Shown: positions 36,697 through 48,254, counted from the first letter of the stretch. The stretch: DNA of 64,000 bases from Amylostereum areolatum (GCA_012932865.1 SAXG01000003.1:1240001-1304000), one strand, 5' to 3'. Program-made: numbers and translations. Notes: a model not told the origin generated them from the letters alone.

Positions 36697-39315
36697 TTAG
36701 AACGAAAACATGGCTGCGTTCTTACGCGTGCCGAACATATACACCAGTGCTTGGCTCATAAACAAGCCCACCGTGATACCGATGGTCACAGCGATCATCG
36801 CCGCGCCGATGTCGATGCCGTTCCCCGAAGCCGTGATGCCCCCCGCCTGCGACAGTCCGGACTAGAAAGTCAAATGAAACACGGAGAGCTGAGTCAGTCA
36901 CGGGTGCACGTCGCGTGAAAGTGGCCGCGAACGCACCGGAACCAAGAACAGCACGCCGGTGACCATGGATGTGAACGCGGTGCCGGAGAACTTGCGCGAG
37001 TACACGTTCCCGAGGATCCCGACGACGAACGCGCCGATCGCAGAGACGACGTCGGAGCGGTTGAAGATGAAGTGGTTCGCGGCCTTGTTCGCCGCGTACG
37101 ACGCGCATGAGATAACGACCATGATGACGAGGTCGAACGTCTTCCACGGTTGAAGGTTCCCGAGCGAGCTCAGGATGGAGAACACGGGCACGATCACGAA
37201 TTGCGTGTAGAACGGGTACGGTTGGAGGTACCACGGGAACGTCGGCGGACGGTAGCACCCCTCGTGGATGTATTCCTGCGCGGACGTCGTCCCGTTCGTG
37301 AACGAAAACGTGCCCGCCAGCGGCGCATCGCCCGTGAATCGCGTCCCGTTGTCCGATGTGAAGGAGCCCGTGTACAATACCGTATGCGTCATGGCCGACG
37401 CCAAGTTATTGAGATGCTGTTTGGCTCCATGGTCGAAGAGGAGATACAGGTCCGAGCCGATCTGAAGACCAAAGCCGAGGAAGAGCGTGTAGATGAGCGC
37501 GTAGACCATCTTGACCGAGCCAGTAAGGATGTTTTTGGACGCCAGTTCCAAAGAGCTACTCACTGTGATAGGAGAGCAGCACATCGCGGTCAGTGATTGG
37601 CTCCGCCGGGAAAAGACGGTACGTACGAATCAGATACCCCGGAAGGATCCCCACGATGGCCGCGGACGAGATTGCAGTATAGCAGAAGATTTGGCTGCGA
37701 ATGCTGCTCAGCCCTCGCGCAAGGAAGGAGATGGAGATGGCAACTGTGATCCTGTCGAACGCCACGCACATCGAATCAGCCGTCCACGCATCATCTGCGG
37801 AGAATAAGAAAAGACTCACTCGAATACATTCGCGTACAGCGCGCTTTTCGTGACGACCGTTAGCTGGAGCGCGCACAGCACAAAGGCACCTGCGCCTGAT
37901 ATCCACATATCGATGCTGGACCCGCCAAAGGCCAAGGGACATATGAGAGCGGAAAGGAAGAACGCGATGATGCACCGCGTCCAGGTACCGTAGATGGGAG
38001 GCGCGGCGATGATTTCGTGTAGCTGCGCTGAGGCGCGCTTCGCACTAATTTCGTCGTGCACGACCCGGCGATAGATGGTGTGCACATCGTGTAGTGCACC
38101 GAGCGCCAGACGTCCGCCACACTTGATGAAATGAGTCTCAGACGTCTTGGTCTCCGGGTCGCCGAAGCAGACGAGGATGATGTTGGGCAGGTGGATGAAT
38201 TCCGCGTCGACCTCGAGGATGCGGGCGGCCGCTACGAGCTGGGACTCGATGCGATGGGAAGGCGCGCCGAACGTCATCAAGGCGCGTGCAAGCTTTACCA
38301 CGAACTTGCGACGGTTCAACATGGCTATATGCTATCCGTCAGCCACCTTTGCCAGACCAGGAAAAGTGAAGGACCCACAGGTAACATTGAATTGAATCTT
38401 GATCTTCAGGGCCTCTTTTCTCCGTTGACGGTAATTCAACATACGAAGATCCATGGTTTTCTTGCATTGGCTCTCCACGTCCTCCGGATCGTCTAGGATC
38501 GTACCCTTCGCTCCGGTGATATATGGGTCGTCGGGATCCAATCCTTGCACCGACGAGGTCGCTGAACCATAGGACGACGAGCGACTCACGCGACTCGCGT
38601 TACCCGTACTCCAGGTCGGATCTATAGGAGGGCGACGGGGCGGTCCAGGAGCAACATCACCGTCATTTTCCTGGTGGTCGTTATGGAGGGCGGACAAGTG
38701 AAGAAGGTTGCCAAGTACGCCACGGTGGTGGGGAGCCTCAGGGTCTCGCGCGTCCTCTTCTTCGTATCCATAACCGTTTTCATCCTGTTGCGAGTCATAG
38801 GAAGACATTGGGGGCCGGGCCTGGGGCTGGGTGTCTCGTATCCCAGGAGGAAACTCAGGCTGGTAAGCGGCATAAGAGTTCTCGGGTGGCCTAGAGGTGT
38901 CGAAAGGATGCTGCCGCGACCCAAACGAGTACTTCTCTTTATCACCAAAAGGGTCGGTATGGTCCTCCAGCAAAGTACTGTCGCTGCCCCTCCGATCGAC
39001 AGGATCAGTGCTAGAGTCGGCGGCGTTATATAGAGTGGTAGCTGATTCCGCGGCCGGATGAAATAGAGGCAACGTCTGCTGGTAGTTGCGGGCGGGCGAG
39101 TCGCGGATGGAAGGTGCGGAGGCGGCGGGCGCGTGAAAAGGGTTGTTGGTAGATTGAACCGCGGGTTGAGGTGGCTGGATGGGGGGTGCATGCTGACCGA
39201 AATAGTAGTCGACGACGCTGTTCGAGTCAGAAGGTTGGGCGTCGGGGGCTATATCGTCCTGGAAGCGCACGCGAGAGGAGCGGCGGCGAAAGCCAGGGCG
39301 TCCAGGATCGGACAT
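36697..39315 (-). CDS. ThrE/DUF1212 polytopic membrane protein (Prm10-like)
   Basis: Fungal membrane protein of the threonine/serine exporter-like family (pheromone-regulated Prm10 in yeast); transport substrate is not established. The first ~320 residues form a disordered, Ser/Pro/Gln-rich cytosolic domain (MSDPGRPGFRRRSSRVRFQD). After an intron the ThrE domain starts: SMLNRRKFVVKLARALMTFG and APSHRIESQLVAAARILEVD, with IHLPNIILVCFGDPETKTSE. About ten hydrophobic helices follow, including ITVAISISFLARGLSSIRSQ, VKMVYALIYTLFLGFGLQIG and FNRSDVVSAIGAFVVGILGN. Ends QALVYMFGTRKNAAMFSF. A longer in-frame reading upstream of 39315 exists but is probably 5' UTR. Confidence 0.85.
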
Positions 39316-39455
39316 GGCTTTAAGAGACGGAGAGTAGACGAAGGAAAGGCGGGGTAGCGATGCGACGGCGCGGAAAAGACGAGCTGTGAGGAAGAGGGGA
39401 CGCTGGCGGTGGGAGGGAAAGGGGCGGGTACGGTACCAACTCTGGGGAGGAAACG

Positions 39456-39463
39456 TATATATA
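39456..39463 (-). promoter_or_regulatory. TATA element of the ThrE-like gene
   Basis: TATATATA about 140 bp upstream of the start codon at 39315 on the minus strand, consistent with a TATA box plus a 5' UTR of about 100 nt. Confidence 0.4.
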
Positions 39464-39658
39464 GCCCGTTCCCGTCGATTTGAACTCGAACCCGCTGACA
39501 AGTCTAACGCATTCCATCGATTCCCAATGCGGTATCTCCCTTTCCCAATGCGGTCAGACGTTCAGTTCATTTGGCATCGGAGGTTTGGGCCACTACAAAA
39601 AGCCTCGTTCTGTCGTCAGCCGCGAGCGTGTTCGAACCACAGGAGGGACTCACTATTC

Positions 39659-40324
39659 CTACTTGCTCTTCCAGTTCTCGAATCGCAGCACCCTGTTGTT
39701 CGCAGGAGCCCCCTCCACGCCCTCGAATCCCAGTCGTTCGTAGAACTTCGACGCCCCTGCGTTCCGCAAGTCCAGCCCCAACCACAGCGCGCTCAGTCCC
39801 ATCCCCTGAAGATGTTCCACGGCCTTGTCCATCAGCACGCGTCCCCACCCCCGTCGTTGCACTTCAGGCAGCAAGTCGATGTGCAAATGGGCCGGGCTGA
39901 ACGCGAGACACGCTTGGGGTGCAGCGTCGGGCGCCCGATGCACCAACTCGACGTATTTCTGATCGTCTTCCGTTCGACGGGGTTCTTCGCCCTCCGGCTG
40001 CCGCAGAGGAAAGCGCTCCCGGATCGATGGCCACCACGCTTCTTCTTCGTCCCGCGCGAACGCGTTTGAGTCGCTCGTGCCGAGCAGATAACCTTTCACG
40101 GCGTCGATGCAGCCCGCCTCGGTGTCGAGGTCGCTATCGACGATGACGAAGCCGAAGGTACGAGGGCGATGGACGTAGGGCAGCGCCCAGACCAAGGCCA
40201 GAAGCTCTTGATGTGCCGGAGAATGTAGGTGCTCGGCAGAAGTGCCGGCGTTGCCCGTGAGGAGGCAAATGCGGGAAACGGCGGGAGCATCGGCGAGGCG
40301 CACGGGACGAACCGCGAGGACCAT
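39659..40324 (-). CDS. GNAT-family N-acetyltransferase
   Basis: Single-exon protein of 221 residues. The GNAT fold is indicated by the N-terminal strand MVLAVRPVRLADAPAVSRIC, a central strand AHLHIDLLPEVQRRGWGRVL with the acetyl-CoA-binding (Q/R)xxGxG motif (RRGWGR), and the C-terminal strand LWLGLDLRNAGASKFYERLG followed by the GF and LRF ending. Many fungal members of this branch carry the long insertion between strands seen here (EEAWWPSIRERFPLR). An upstream in-frame Met would add 44 residues of low-complexity sequence; the internal start is favoured because the fold begins there. Substrate unknown. It lies between two minus-strand genes. Confidence 0.85.
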   Translation of the reverse strand: MVLAVRPVRLADAPAVSRICLLTGNAGTSAEHLHSPAHQELLALVWALPYVHRPRTFGFVIVDSDLDTEAGCIDAVKGYLLGTSDSNAFARDEEEAWWPSIRERFPLRQPEGEEPRRTEDDQKYVELVHRAPDAAPQACLAFSPAHLHIDLLPEVQRRGWGRVLMDKAVEHLQGMGLSALWLGLDLRNAGASKFYERLGFEGVEGAPANNRVLRFENWKSK

Positions 40325-40661
40325 TGTTGTAAGCTTTGGGCGCACCCGGAGTTTGCTGGTGGGAGAGATGAGACGAGATTGGATTGGCTCACGGAATCGG
40401 GAATGTCCGGACCGGGAAGACTGGAAGGAACGCGTCTTATTGGCGGACGGATGCATAGCGCGCCGGAGTGGGCGTGTATACGATGTCGGTCATTTCTGGA
40501 ACGTTTTGCACACTCTCGTGTGAAGGCAGGAGGGGAAAGTACACGAAGCTGAGCCATTGTGCGACAAATGACGCGTACATATCCATGGCCGAGATCAATC
40601 CATGCCACAATCCCCGAGAGCCATCCCTATTGGCCAACATAAACGCTGAAGCGTTGATTTC

Positions 40662-41550
40662 TCATCGGGCGGGTGCACCTTCCTCAGGCGGACTAGGAGC
40701 GAGCACTAGCACGGAAAGGTTAGCGCACGTGGACATTGAAAAGGATACATGACGCAGATAAGCGAACGCGTGTGATCGAAGGACGGAAATCGGGGGAGGA
40801 TGAGGGGGAAAAGAAGCTAGGATAAGAGGGACATACGCATAGCTCCGAGAACGATGACGGCGTAAATCCAGTACTTCTGGATGAATGACTTTTCCGGAAC
40901 AGGCTGCACGACTTCGCCTTGGGGGGACAGCTGAGGGGGAGCGTGCAATTCCGGGCTGTTGATGCGGAGAATGAATGGGAGGAAACGGGCGAGGGAGAAG
41001 ATGAGGACGTACACTGGCGGCCGCCTCGGAAAAGAAACGGCGATGGAGGTGTTGCGAGGGCCAGCTAAGAGAGGGGGGCCTGGAGGACAGGTGCCGTCAT
41101 GCGGCAGGGGAGAAACGAAAAAGTCGAGAGCGTAAGGTGCTTGCGCCCGGCTCATCGGAAGGGTAGTGCAATAGGATAGATTCCAAGGTGTCCTCACGCA
41201 AGTAACACTGAAGAGGTGGGGTCAGTACAGGGAAATGAAGTGAGTCGGGAAGACGTACAGCCTTTACGGAAGAGATATCCCAGGAGTCGGAACCATCTGG
41301 AGGGGCCAAAGCAATCTGATAGAGGGAGTCTGGGTGGTGGGAAGCGAACGCGAAGGCGCGAAGGTCGTCTGACAAGGAGGAAGAGGGCTGAAGCGTGGGC
41401 AGGCCCGCGGCATCGATGAGGAGCGTGCCACGTTCAAAAAAGCCTGTAGACTTCGAGGGAAGGGTGGAATACACGATGAAGGATGCGATACTGGCCGTCC
41501 GCGGCGACGAGAGAGGCCAAGAGGAGGGAGAGGAGGGAGTGGACAAACAT
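40662..41550 (-). CDS. ER membrane protein complex subunit 10 (EMC10), with an apparent frame break
   Basis: Luminal/single-pass subunit of the ER membrane insertase. The first exon encodes a signal peptide (MFVHSLLSLLLASLVAADG) and QYRILHRVFHPSLE. The next recognisable segment (FERGTLLIDAAGLPTLQ, YQIALAPPDGSDSWDISSVK) is in a different frame; no intron of credible size separates them, and removal or loss of one base in a T6 run on the coding strand (A6 at about 41436-41441) would be one explanation. Later exons splice well: ACYLP-PYALDFFVSPLPHDG (after a GTGAGG intron), NTSIAVSFPRRPP, PEKSFIQKYWIYAVIVLGAM (membrane helix) and the end APSPPEEGAPAR. Family assignment is firm from the C-terminal half. 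Whether the break is real or a sequence error cannot be told from the window. Confidence 0.8.
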
Positions 41551-42107
41551 GAGAGAACGCGTCGGGGGAGGAAGGCTCAGGATTGGCTGGAGACGGGGGG
41601 GTAGGATGACTAAGCAAGGAGGATCACGAGATGGGGTGGGATTGGCTGGTGGACCATTGCTCGATCTGACGCCGAGTCGCGGACGGGTTCGAGCCTTGGG
41701 CCATGTCCAGCCCTTTCTCCTTTCTCATCCTCGCTTCCCTGACCTCTCTCTCTCTCTCGTCTCCTCGAGCTCTTTTGCCCCTACCATCTCGCCTCGTTCG
41801 CGCTCTGGCTCTGTACGCAAACAATTTAAGATCATTTGTATTGGCGGTAAACGCACGGAGAGAGCGGGAAAGACGGTTGCTCGGACATCATTGGCTGGCG
41901 TTCGCGGCGCTCGATTGGTGTTCTAGAGTGAGCCAATGCCATCTAGACCTCGTTTCCACGCTCTCATTGGCTCCTGACTGGCGGGTGCTATGAATCCTGG
42001 AACTCGAGCTGGTCGAGAACGCTCCTGGTTGTATAAAAGAGTACCCACATCACAATGCTCTCCCTTCAATCCCCACGTCCCCTCCCCGTATTTGCCCCAT
42101 CTCACCA
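41551..42107. other. intergenic region with CT tract
   Basis: Between the divergent EMC10 and orphan genes. Contains a CT dinucleotide tract near 41742-41758 and several ATTGGCT/CATTGGC boxes (about 41640, 41890, 41967), resembling CCAAT-type elements in either orientation. No gene seen. Confidence 0.45.
42032..42038 (+). promoter_or_regulatory. TATA box of the orphan gene at 42108
   Basis: TATAAAA, 70 bp upstream of the start codon at 42108; the strongest TATA element in the window. Confidence 0.6.
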
Positions 42108-42713
42108 ATGGACACCCTCACCCTCTCCGATACCTACTCCCTCACCGATGTTTCCAACATCGACGTCAAGCCCATTCTCACCCTTCCCACATCCCCTCTC
42201 CCTGAACACCATAACCAGGGTCTCCCCACCCCGCCCTTCTCCCCACCTCAAACCCTCGACGACGAACCTCGTCCAAACACATCCGTCGTCCTCCTCAACT
42301 CCCTCGTCTCCTTCTACCAGCAAGAGTCCCTCTGGGTCCACCGCACCCGCGCCGCCCTCGAGCTCGCCCTCACCTCCCAGGGTCGCGACTCCATCACCGC
42401 CGCCGCCGAGGCCAAGGCGATCGCTGGATCCCCCGTCAAGCACGAACCCCCATCTTCCCCCTCCCCCCTCAACAAGCGCAACACCCGCTGGATGCAGCGC
42501 AAAAAGAGCTTCAACATGAACCTCAAGCTCGACCCCATCGCCCCGAGCGTACTCGCCCGTCGCAGGCGCAGACGTGGGGCCGCCCCCGCTCCCGAGGCGG
42601 GCACCCGCCTTCTAGAGCTCTTCGGCCAGCTTATGGAATCTCGCATGGAAAGCTGCAACCGCGTCAGCCGATTGGTCCAGGAGGCCAACCGCGCCGACCT
42701 TTACTCGAGATGA
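42108..42713 (+). CDS. small unrecognised protein, probably nuclear, 201 residues
   Basis: Intron-free frame of 201 codons. No family recognised. The N-terminal third is Ser/Thr/Pro-rich with proline-directed sites (LPTSPLPEH, LPTPPFSPPQT). A helical segment (VVLLNSLVSFYQQESLWVHR and TRAALELAL) follows, then a basic stretch (LARRRRRRGAA) likely to be a nuclear localisation signal, and a final amphipathic helix (LLELFGQLMESRMESCNRVS). Codon use is strongly C-ending (for example CTC, ACC, CCC), suggesting a highly expressed gene, and it has a clear TATA box, unlike most neighbours. TATA plus biased codons suggests regulated high expression; that is inference. Confidence 0.6.
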   Translation: MDTLTLSDTYSLTDVSNIDVKPILTLPTSPLPEHHNQGLPTPPFSPPQTLDDEPRPNTSVVLLNSLVSFYQQESLWVHRTRAALELALTSQGRDSITAAAEAKAIAGSPVKHEPPSSPSPLNKRNTRWMQRKKSFNMNLKLDPIAPSVLARRRRRRGAAPAPEAGTRLLELFGQLMESRMESCNRVSRLVQEANRADLYSR

Positions 42714-43874
42714 CCAGGTATGTGGTTCGGCCCAGAGGTGTCTAGACGTCTTGCTTACCTCTCGTCCAGGTCGTCCATCCCGAGCGCATGCGTTCCCATG
42801 ACCCACGCCGTGTGCTATACAATGCCGACGTTCGATTGGTCCTCGCCCCGCGTCCCGCCTCGAATCCGAGGTGCGCGGCGGGCGCGTGTTGTGTCCAGGC
42901 CGGTGGAGGCGGTCCAGGAAGGTCTTTTGGAGGGTACTTACCGGCTCGAGCTCTCGTTCCGCTTTGCGATTGGCTGCCTTTCGTCGTTTTACCGGTCCCT
43001 GTGACACGGCCCCCTCAAGATGGCGGTCGTCGTAGTGTACAACAGTCTGTAGGCTTCTGTGAATATCGATGGATGGGATTGTCGTCTGCGAGTTTGGAAG
43101 CGATGACGACTGGGGGACGACATTGCGACACATGATTGTGCCGTTCAGACACCGTGTTCTGGCCTCTATCGGTACGAAGGTTGTCGTCATGCCATGCGGG
43201 CGGTGGTGATGATGAAGACGGCGGCTGAGGGAGGCTGAGGGGTGGTGACCGAGGTGTAGGAACTGGGGACCCTTGGGGGACCCAGTGGAATCGCAGGCCT
43301 CGAGGTGAAGCGTCGATCGCCGGCCAGTGAGCGTGAAGCAACGTAAGCGGTCCAGGAAGCGCCAGGGTACAATCCAATGAAGCCTCGCCAGGACGCGTCG
43401 AGATCCCACCTGGCACCGGCCACTGGGCAACAGATTCCTTTTCGAACGCCTGGAGGGTTCCAGCTCATCCATCCGCAGGCCGAGTGAGGACCTTGTTTCC
43501 AGTTTGGCAGTCGATCGAGATGGATATCCGAGCCTGCGGTACTGCATGTTCTGTTGAGATGGATTTCAGATGCGGTCTGGAGTCCAAAAACGACAGACAG
43601 AGTGGGATACTTGTGCGCGAACCACTGTTCAAAGCGCTCAAGTTCAAAGTGCATTTCTGAGTCTGAGAAGGTCGAAGTTGGGAGGGGAACTGGGAAGGTC
43701 GACGATGATTGGCGGATAGGATCGACCGAGGAGCACGTGCTGCACGGGGTGAGCGCAGTCACTGGAATCGGTCGAGGGCTGCCGCCAAGCAGTGAAGCTG
43801 CCGCCATACCGCCTCCACTTACGCCTGTATCGTCGCCAACCCGAAACCTCGCCGTCCACTCCTTTCGTCTTTTC
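42714..43874. other. unresolved intergenic region
   Basis: More than 1.1 kb without a recognised gene. On the minus strand a 229-codon open frame (43187-43876) includes a less biased stretch HFELERFEQWFAHKYPTLSV, and two other minus frames are open over the same interval; none shows a domain and their overlap argues that most are chance. A spliced minus-strand gene cannot be excluded. The frame ends 1-2 bases past the start of the Bsd2 gene. Confidence 0.35.
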
Positions 43875-45593
43875 ATGTCTGCTCGTTATGCGCCTCTTCC
43901 AACAGCTCAATCAGATCACTCGCTGAACAACGAGATGGAGGCCGCCTTCGACGACGACGATGACGAAGACGATCATACCTCCGAATCCCACCCGCTCAAC
44001 CCTTCCCCTTCCTCCCCACGCTCCTTCCTCCCCGCCCGTTCTCCCCACGCACGCGCTCCTTCTTCCCCAGCTGTCTATGACTTCGAGAACTACGATTATG
44101 CAAGCGTCGTACCTCCTGGATCTCCCCCGCGCCCCTCTTCTTCTGCCGTCCCCAACGATTATGGCAACAGCAACGGCCTCGTCCCCGAACTCGACGACAG
44201 CGCAACGCTGGGTCCTCGCCGTGGCTGGTTTCGACGCACGGCTGCAGCCGTTCTAGCCCTCATCCTACGTGACCCGATGGGGTCTTGACTACGAACGTCC
44301 CCCCGGCGCCGTTGGTGGTGGAACAAATAACGACGGTGTATTCGCCAATGTCACCGCAAAGCCATCAGGCACCTGTCCAGATCCGTGACGGTGGGTGCAC
44401 TCCTCTTCGTTTCATGCAGGTCTATCCATGCCAATGTCCGCTTTCAGGTGATAGCATCTACCTCGTTCCCGAGGAATCTACCAAAGATGTTCCTCCATCA
44501 TACGCTTCTGCTCAGCTTGATTCCGTTCCGCCCTACTGGGAGACCACCATTCATGCTCCTTCCGCACCAGATGCGTTTCGGAGAGATGATCATTGACGCC
44601 CTTCCCACCGGGAGCCTCTTCTCTTTCCTGTGGAATATGCTCATCAGCATCTCCTTCCAGTACGTCCCCCATCTCCGCTCTATTCTCCTCCCGCTGACAG
44701 AGCCCACATTCAAAGATTCGTCGGCTTCTTACTCACGTATCTGCTTCACACAACACACGCCGCTCGTTTCGGCTCTCGTGCTGGTCTCGGAGTCACCCTT
44801 ATCCAATACGGATTTGCGCTCCGGGCTCGCGATGACTCCTCGGGTGGATTTGCCTGGTGGGGTGGGTACGATAGTGCACCAAACCAAGGCCAGGAAGGGG
44901 AGGGTGGCATGATGCCGCATATGACGTTCGGGACCAAGGAGGAGGCGGAAGAATATTACCGTGCGCTCAACATCACCATGGTGGACGGACAGCCCACGGG
45001 CTCGCTGCCGGCGACGACGCCCGGTGCTACCATGGACGACCTGACCTACGTCAACGATGTGACGACCGATTGGTTGAGCTTCTTCCTCATGACCATCGGT
45101 ACGTGTGCTTCCTCGTCCGTAATCGCCTCCCCATCGCTGACGCAGTCTATCCTCTCGCCTTCTCAACCTCTCAGGTTGGTTCATCCTTCTCACGTCCCTA
45201 CTTGGTTTCTGGCGCGTCAAGCGCTGGGAACGCAACATCTTTGCGTCACAGCAAGGTCCGGCACAGACGGAGGGAGATCAGCGTGCAATCGTGTCGAGTC
45301 TGCAGCGGTATTTCGCGCCGGTGCGCGATATGGGCGGTATACTCCGCGCAGGACTGGGCTTTGGAAGCCGCGACGACGGTCATGGCTCTGGGGGAGATGC
45401 GGGGGTGATCAACGACCCGCATGCGCTCGTGGACGAGCGACGGATGGCCGATGCGGGGCTCGATCAGCAGCAGCAGCGCGAGATGCTGCTGGCGATGTAT
45501 GCGCACGATCCCGAGCGTCAGCGTCAGCTTATCCAGGCGTTCCGGGACGACGATGAGCTCATAGAGAGCATTCGCGCGGCGGGCATGCTGTGA
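43875..45593 (+). CDS. bsd2: Bsd2/NDFIP-family adaptor membrane protein
   Basis: Golgi/endosomal three-span adaptor that recruits Nedd4/Rsp5 ubiquitin ligases to membrane cargo such as metal transporters. The N-terminal cytosolic region is acidic and Ser/Pro-rich (MSARYAPLPTAQSD, then DDDDDEDD). PPxY-type sites lie before the membrane domain (DVPPSYASAQLDSVPPYWET; PPSY is a canonical WW-binding motif). The conserved core follows: EMIIDALPTGSLFSFLWNML, QFVGFLLTYLLHTTHAARFG and SRAGLGVTLIQYGFALR, with the third helix in DWLSFFLMTIGWFILLTSLL-GFWRVKRWE. The C-terminus is extended (RYFAPVRDMGGILRAGLGFG to ESIRAAGML), longer than yeast Bsd2. Several introns with good consensus. Family firm, cargo unknown. 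Confidence 0.85.
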
Positions 45594-45879
45594 GAGACGG
45601 TGATAGCTATCTATATATCCTTTGAAATAATTGTCTCGTGTGGATCTTTGCCCTCGTGGACTGTTCTGTGTCGTTACATTTCGTCTTTCGTGTATAGTAC
45701 TACTTTCCGCCGTAGGATCTGGGACTCTCGTTTAGTTGATCGCCATTCTTGACTGCCTTGAGGTCGGACTTGGAGAGCGCAACAGCACAAGGTAGTAAGT
45801 CTACAAAGGTTACAACATTTAACTGTTTGGTTGCTTCTCCCCGTGATCAAGCGTTAGTACATGACACCCACACGGTAGT

Positions 45880-48254
45880 CTACACGTCGTCGTTCGTCCA
45901 CAGCGCGGACATCTGCTTCTTGAAATGCTCTAGGGAGAACTCGAGCGCAGAGCACGGATATCCGATCTCGAATTTCTCGAGCACTTCGGGGTGCAGTACA
46001 CCCAGCGTGCCGATTTCCGCGTCGAACCCTCCGTGAAGCGTGGATTTGATCTCAGAAATCACATTCTTCTTCACCGGGGGTGCGCGGTAGTAAATCGCTG
46101 CGGCGCGGCCGGGGAAGAATGTGGGGTCTGCGCGTTGCCGGTAAGCAAGTTACGTCGAATAGTGTGTACACATCTTGAAGAAGTGCTCACTCGGCTTTTC
46201 CTTGATGTAGTAGCCCGTCGGCGCTTGCCTTGTCCGAATGCGAGATACGGGGAACCTCGAGCATGGCCATCGCACGGTCGAGCAGACCGTGAACGACCTC
46301 GAATCCTGCGGTTTTGTTGCACCAAACCGCCGCGGCGTGCCGCACGTTGCGCGCCTGGCGTTCGCGGGTCTCGTCCTTGAACACGACGTCGGAGGCCTCG
46401 AATATGCGCATGGGCAGCGCATGCGATCGGTTCTCGCGGATCGTCTTGAGTAGACCGGGTAAGAGCGAGGTGCGCACGACTTGGAACTCGAGTGTCTTGG
46501 GGTTCGCGATCTTGACCTGCGGTGTGGCCGGTATCTTTTTGGTTCAACCACTCGAAATTCTCTTCATGAGAGCACTGAGATGGAGATACATTTAGATGGC
46601 TGAATGGGAGAGGGAAAGACGGGGGAAGTATTCACAAGGATGAGGGGGAGGACTTCGACCCATCCTGCATATGCCCATTCGTGTCGGATGATATCGCTGA
46701 GCTTGCTGATCGCCAGAGGTTGAGCCACAGTACTCGTCGCGGGGAAGGTGTCTGGGAGATTGTTGAATCCATACGCGATCGCGGCATCCTCGACGATATC
46801 GCACTCGTGGAAAATATCGGGGCGTGTGGGTGGAACGTCGATAACGAGCACATCTGGGTCGTTCTCGATCAACTTCGTGGGTAACGACATGCGATGGAGC
46901 AGGTCGAGGCATTCGCCCGAGGACAGTGATAGCCCTGTGCATGAATTGATATAGGATGCATGCGCCGTCGTGGGACGACTAGCCAGGTCGGGCGTGATCA
47001 CGGTCCTGCCATCTGGGTAGATGATCTTCACAGGTTCGATGCTGCTGATACCGTTAGAAGAATCAACAGAAATATGAGTGCCTACTGACGTGAATGGCTT
47101 CCTCGCAGTATTCTGAAAACATCATAGACATTATGTTAACGACGATGTTCAGCTTGGTGAGATCGGTCGCCGTCATGTCGATGAAAATATTCCGTGTGTT
47201 CAACGTGATTTTGCTGTGTTCCGAGTTTATGATAGGGGGCATGGAGAGAACGCGGTCTTGTGTGTCGTAGATGATCGGGTAGACGGGTGAATCGCGGATG
47301 ATGTGCAAGGTATTTGCTCAGATGTTTCTCTGACTATGTAGCGATGTTAGAAGTCCGAAAAGGCTTCAAACCAAAAGAGACCCGCATACCTCGTACACTG
47401 TCATGAGCTTCCTCGGCGGAGTAAGCCTTATCCTTGTTCAAGGGAACGAAATTGATATCTTTTGGAGGTCTTGCCTCGTATCGGAAGGGTGCGGAGATGG
47501 TGTCAAGGTCATGGGTGCCGATGGCTACAAACTGTCTTCTCCGGCAGATGTTCTGATGAAGTTTGTCTTGGAGGTCGATGAAGGAGTCGTAAGATCGCTG
47601 AGTGAACTTGACGTTCCGGAGAACAGCAGACGCGAGGTAGGGCCGGATTTGTTGCGTCTGTCGCCGTGGGACCAAGCTCAGCATTCATCCAATCGACAGA
47701 TACCATACAGTTGCGCACCTCAGGGGAAACCTTGACCTGTAGTAGATCTGCCTCTCCACCAGGTGGGTAGACCAACCGATAGGTAGGAGCTTCGCCTTTG
47801 CCCAGGAAGACGCGAAGCGCACGAGAGATACCTTCTATGCATAAGAGATCGTATCTATACATGATATCAGTGAGAATGCGATATAGTTATACTGCGTACT
47901 TGCCTATTGGCTGGTATTTCGATCTTGAGTTGCTACAATTTTACGTGAGGGCCCGCTTGGATCACAATGAGAAGGATACGCACCGGACGTTCAACAGGCA
48001 GCCCCTTCTTGACCGCTGCCTCAACCTCCTCTGTGGTCTGTGTCGCTTGAATAAATACTGCCCATCAATTTATACACGACACCCACATCTTCGTCAAGCT
48101 CGATGCCGAACTCGAAGCAGAGTTTGTCAAATTCCTCTGTAGCTAGATGGGAGGGTCAGAATTGTTGATCCATGCAAAGCACTGAGTAAGGCGTACTGAA
48201 TGACTGTCCCAACCTCTCCCAGAGATCTTCCTTATCTACAGAAACAGTTGGCAT
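45880..48254 (-). CDS. frs1: cytosolic phenylalanyl-tRNA synthetase beta subunit
   Basis: Second subunit of cytosolic PheRS, carrying tRNA-binding and editing domains. Spliced order: [28 protein letters not shown], the [20 protein letters not shown] block, [32 protein letters not shown] B3/4 region (here [20 protein letters not shown]), [40 protein letters not shown], the B5 region ([20 protein letters not shown] and [20 protein letters not shown]), and the catalytic-like domain with [40 protein letters not shown] and GRAAAIYYR. Ends [18 protein letters not shown]. Many introns. It diverges from Dph6 with 166 bp between starts. Confidence 0.95.

Noticed and set aside
39470..39500. GGTTCGAGTTC on the minus strand resembling a tRNA B box
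   Set aside because: The flanking bases do not form a T-arm and no A box lies at the right distance; also in the 5' region of the ThrE gene.
41680..41700. GGGTTCGAGCC resembling a tRNA B box
   Set aside because: No cloverleaf can be drawn from the upstream 70 bases.
42612..43547. 311-codon minus-strand open frame
   Set aside because: Overlaps the orphan gene antisense, is rich in Arg/His/Ser and shows no domain; the parallel minus frames are also open, as expected from GC bias.
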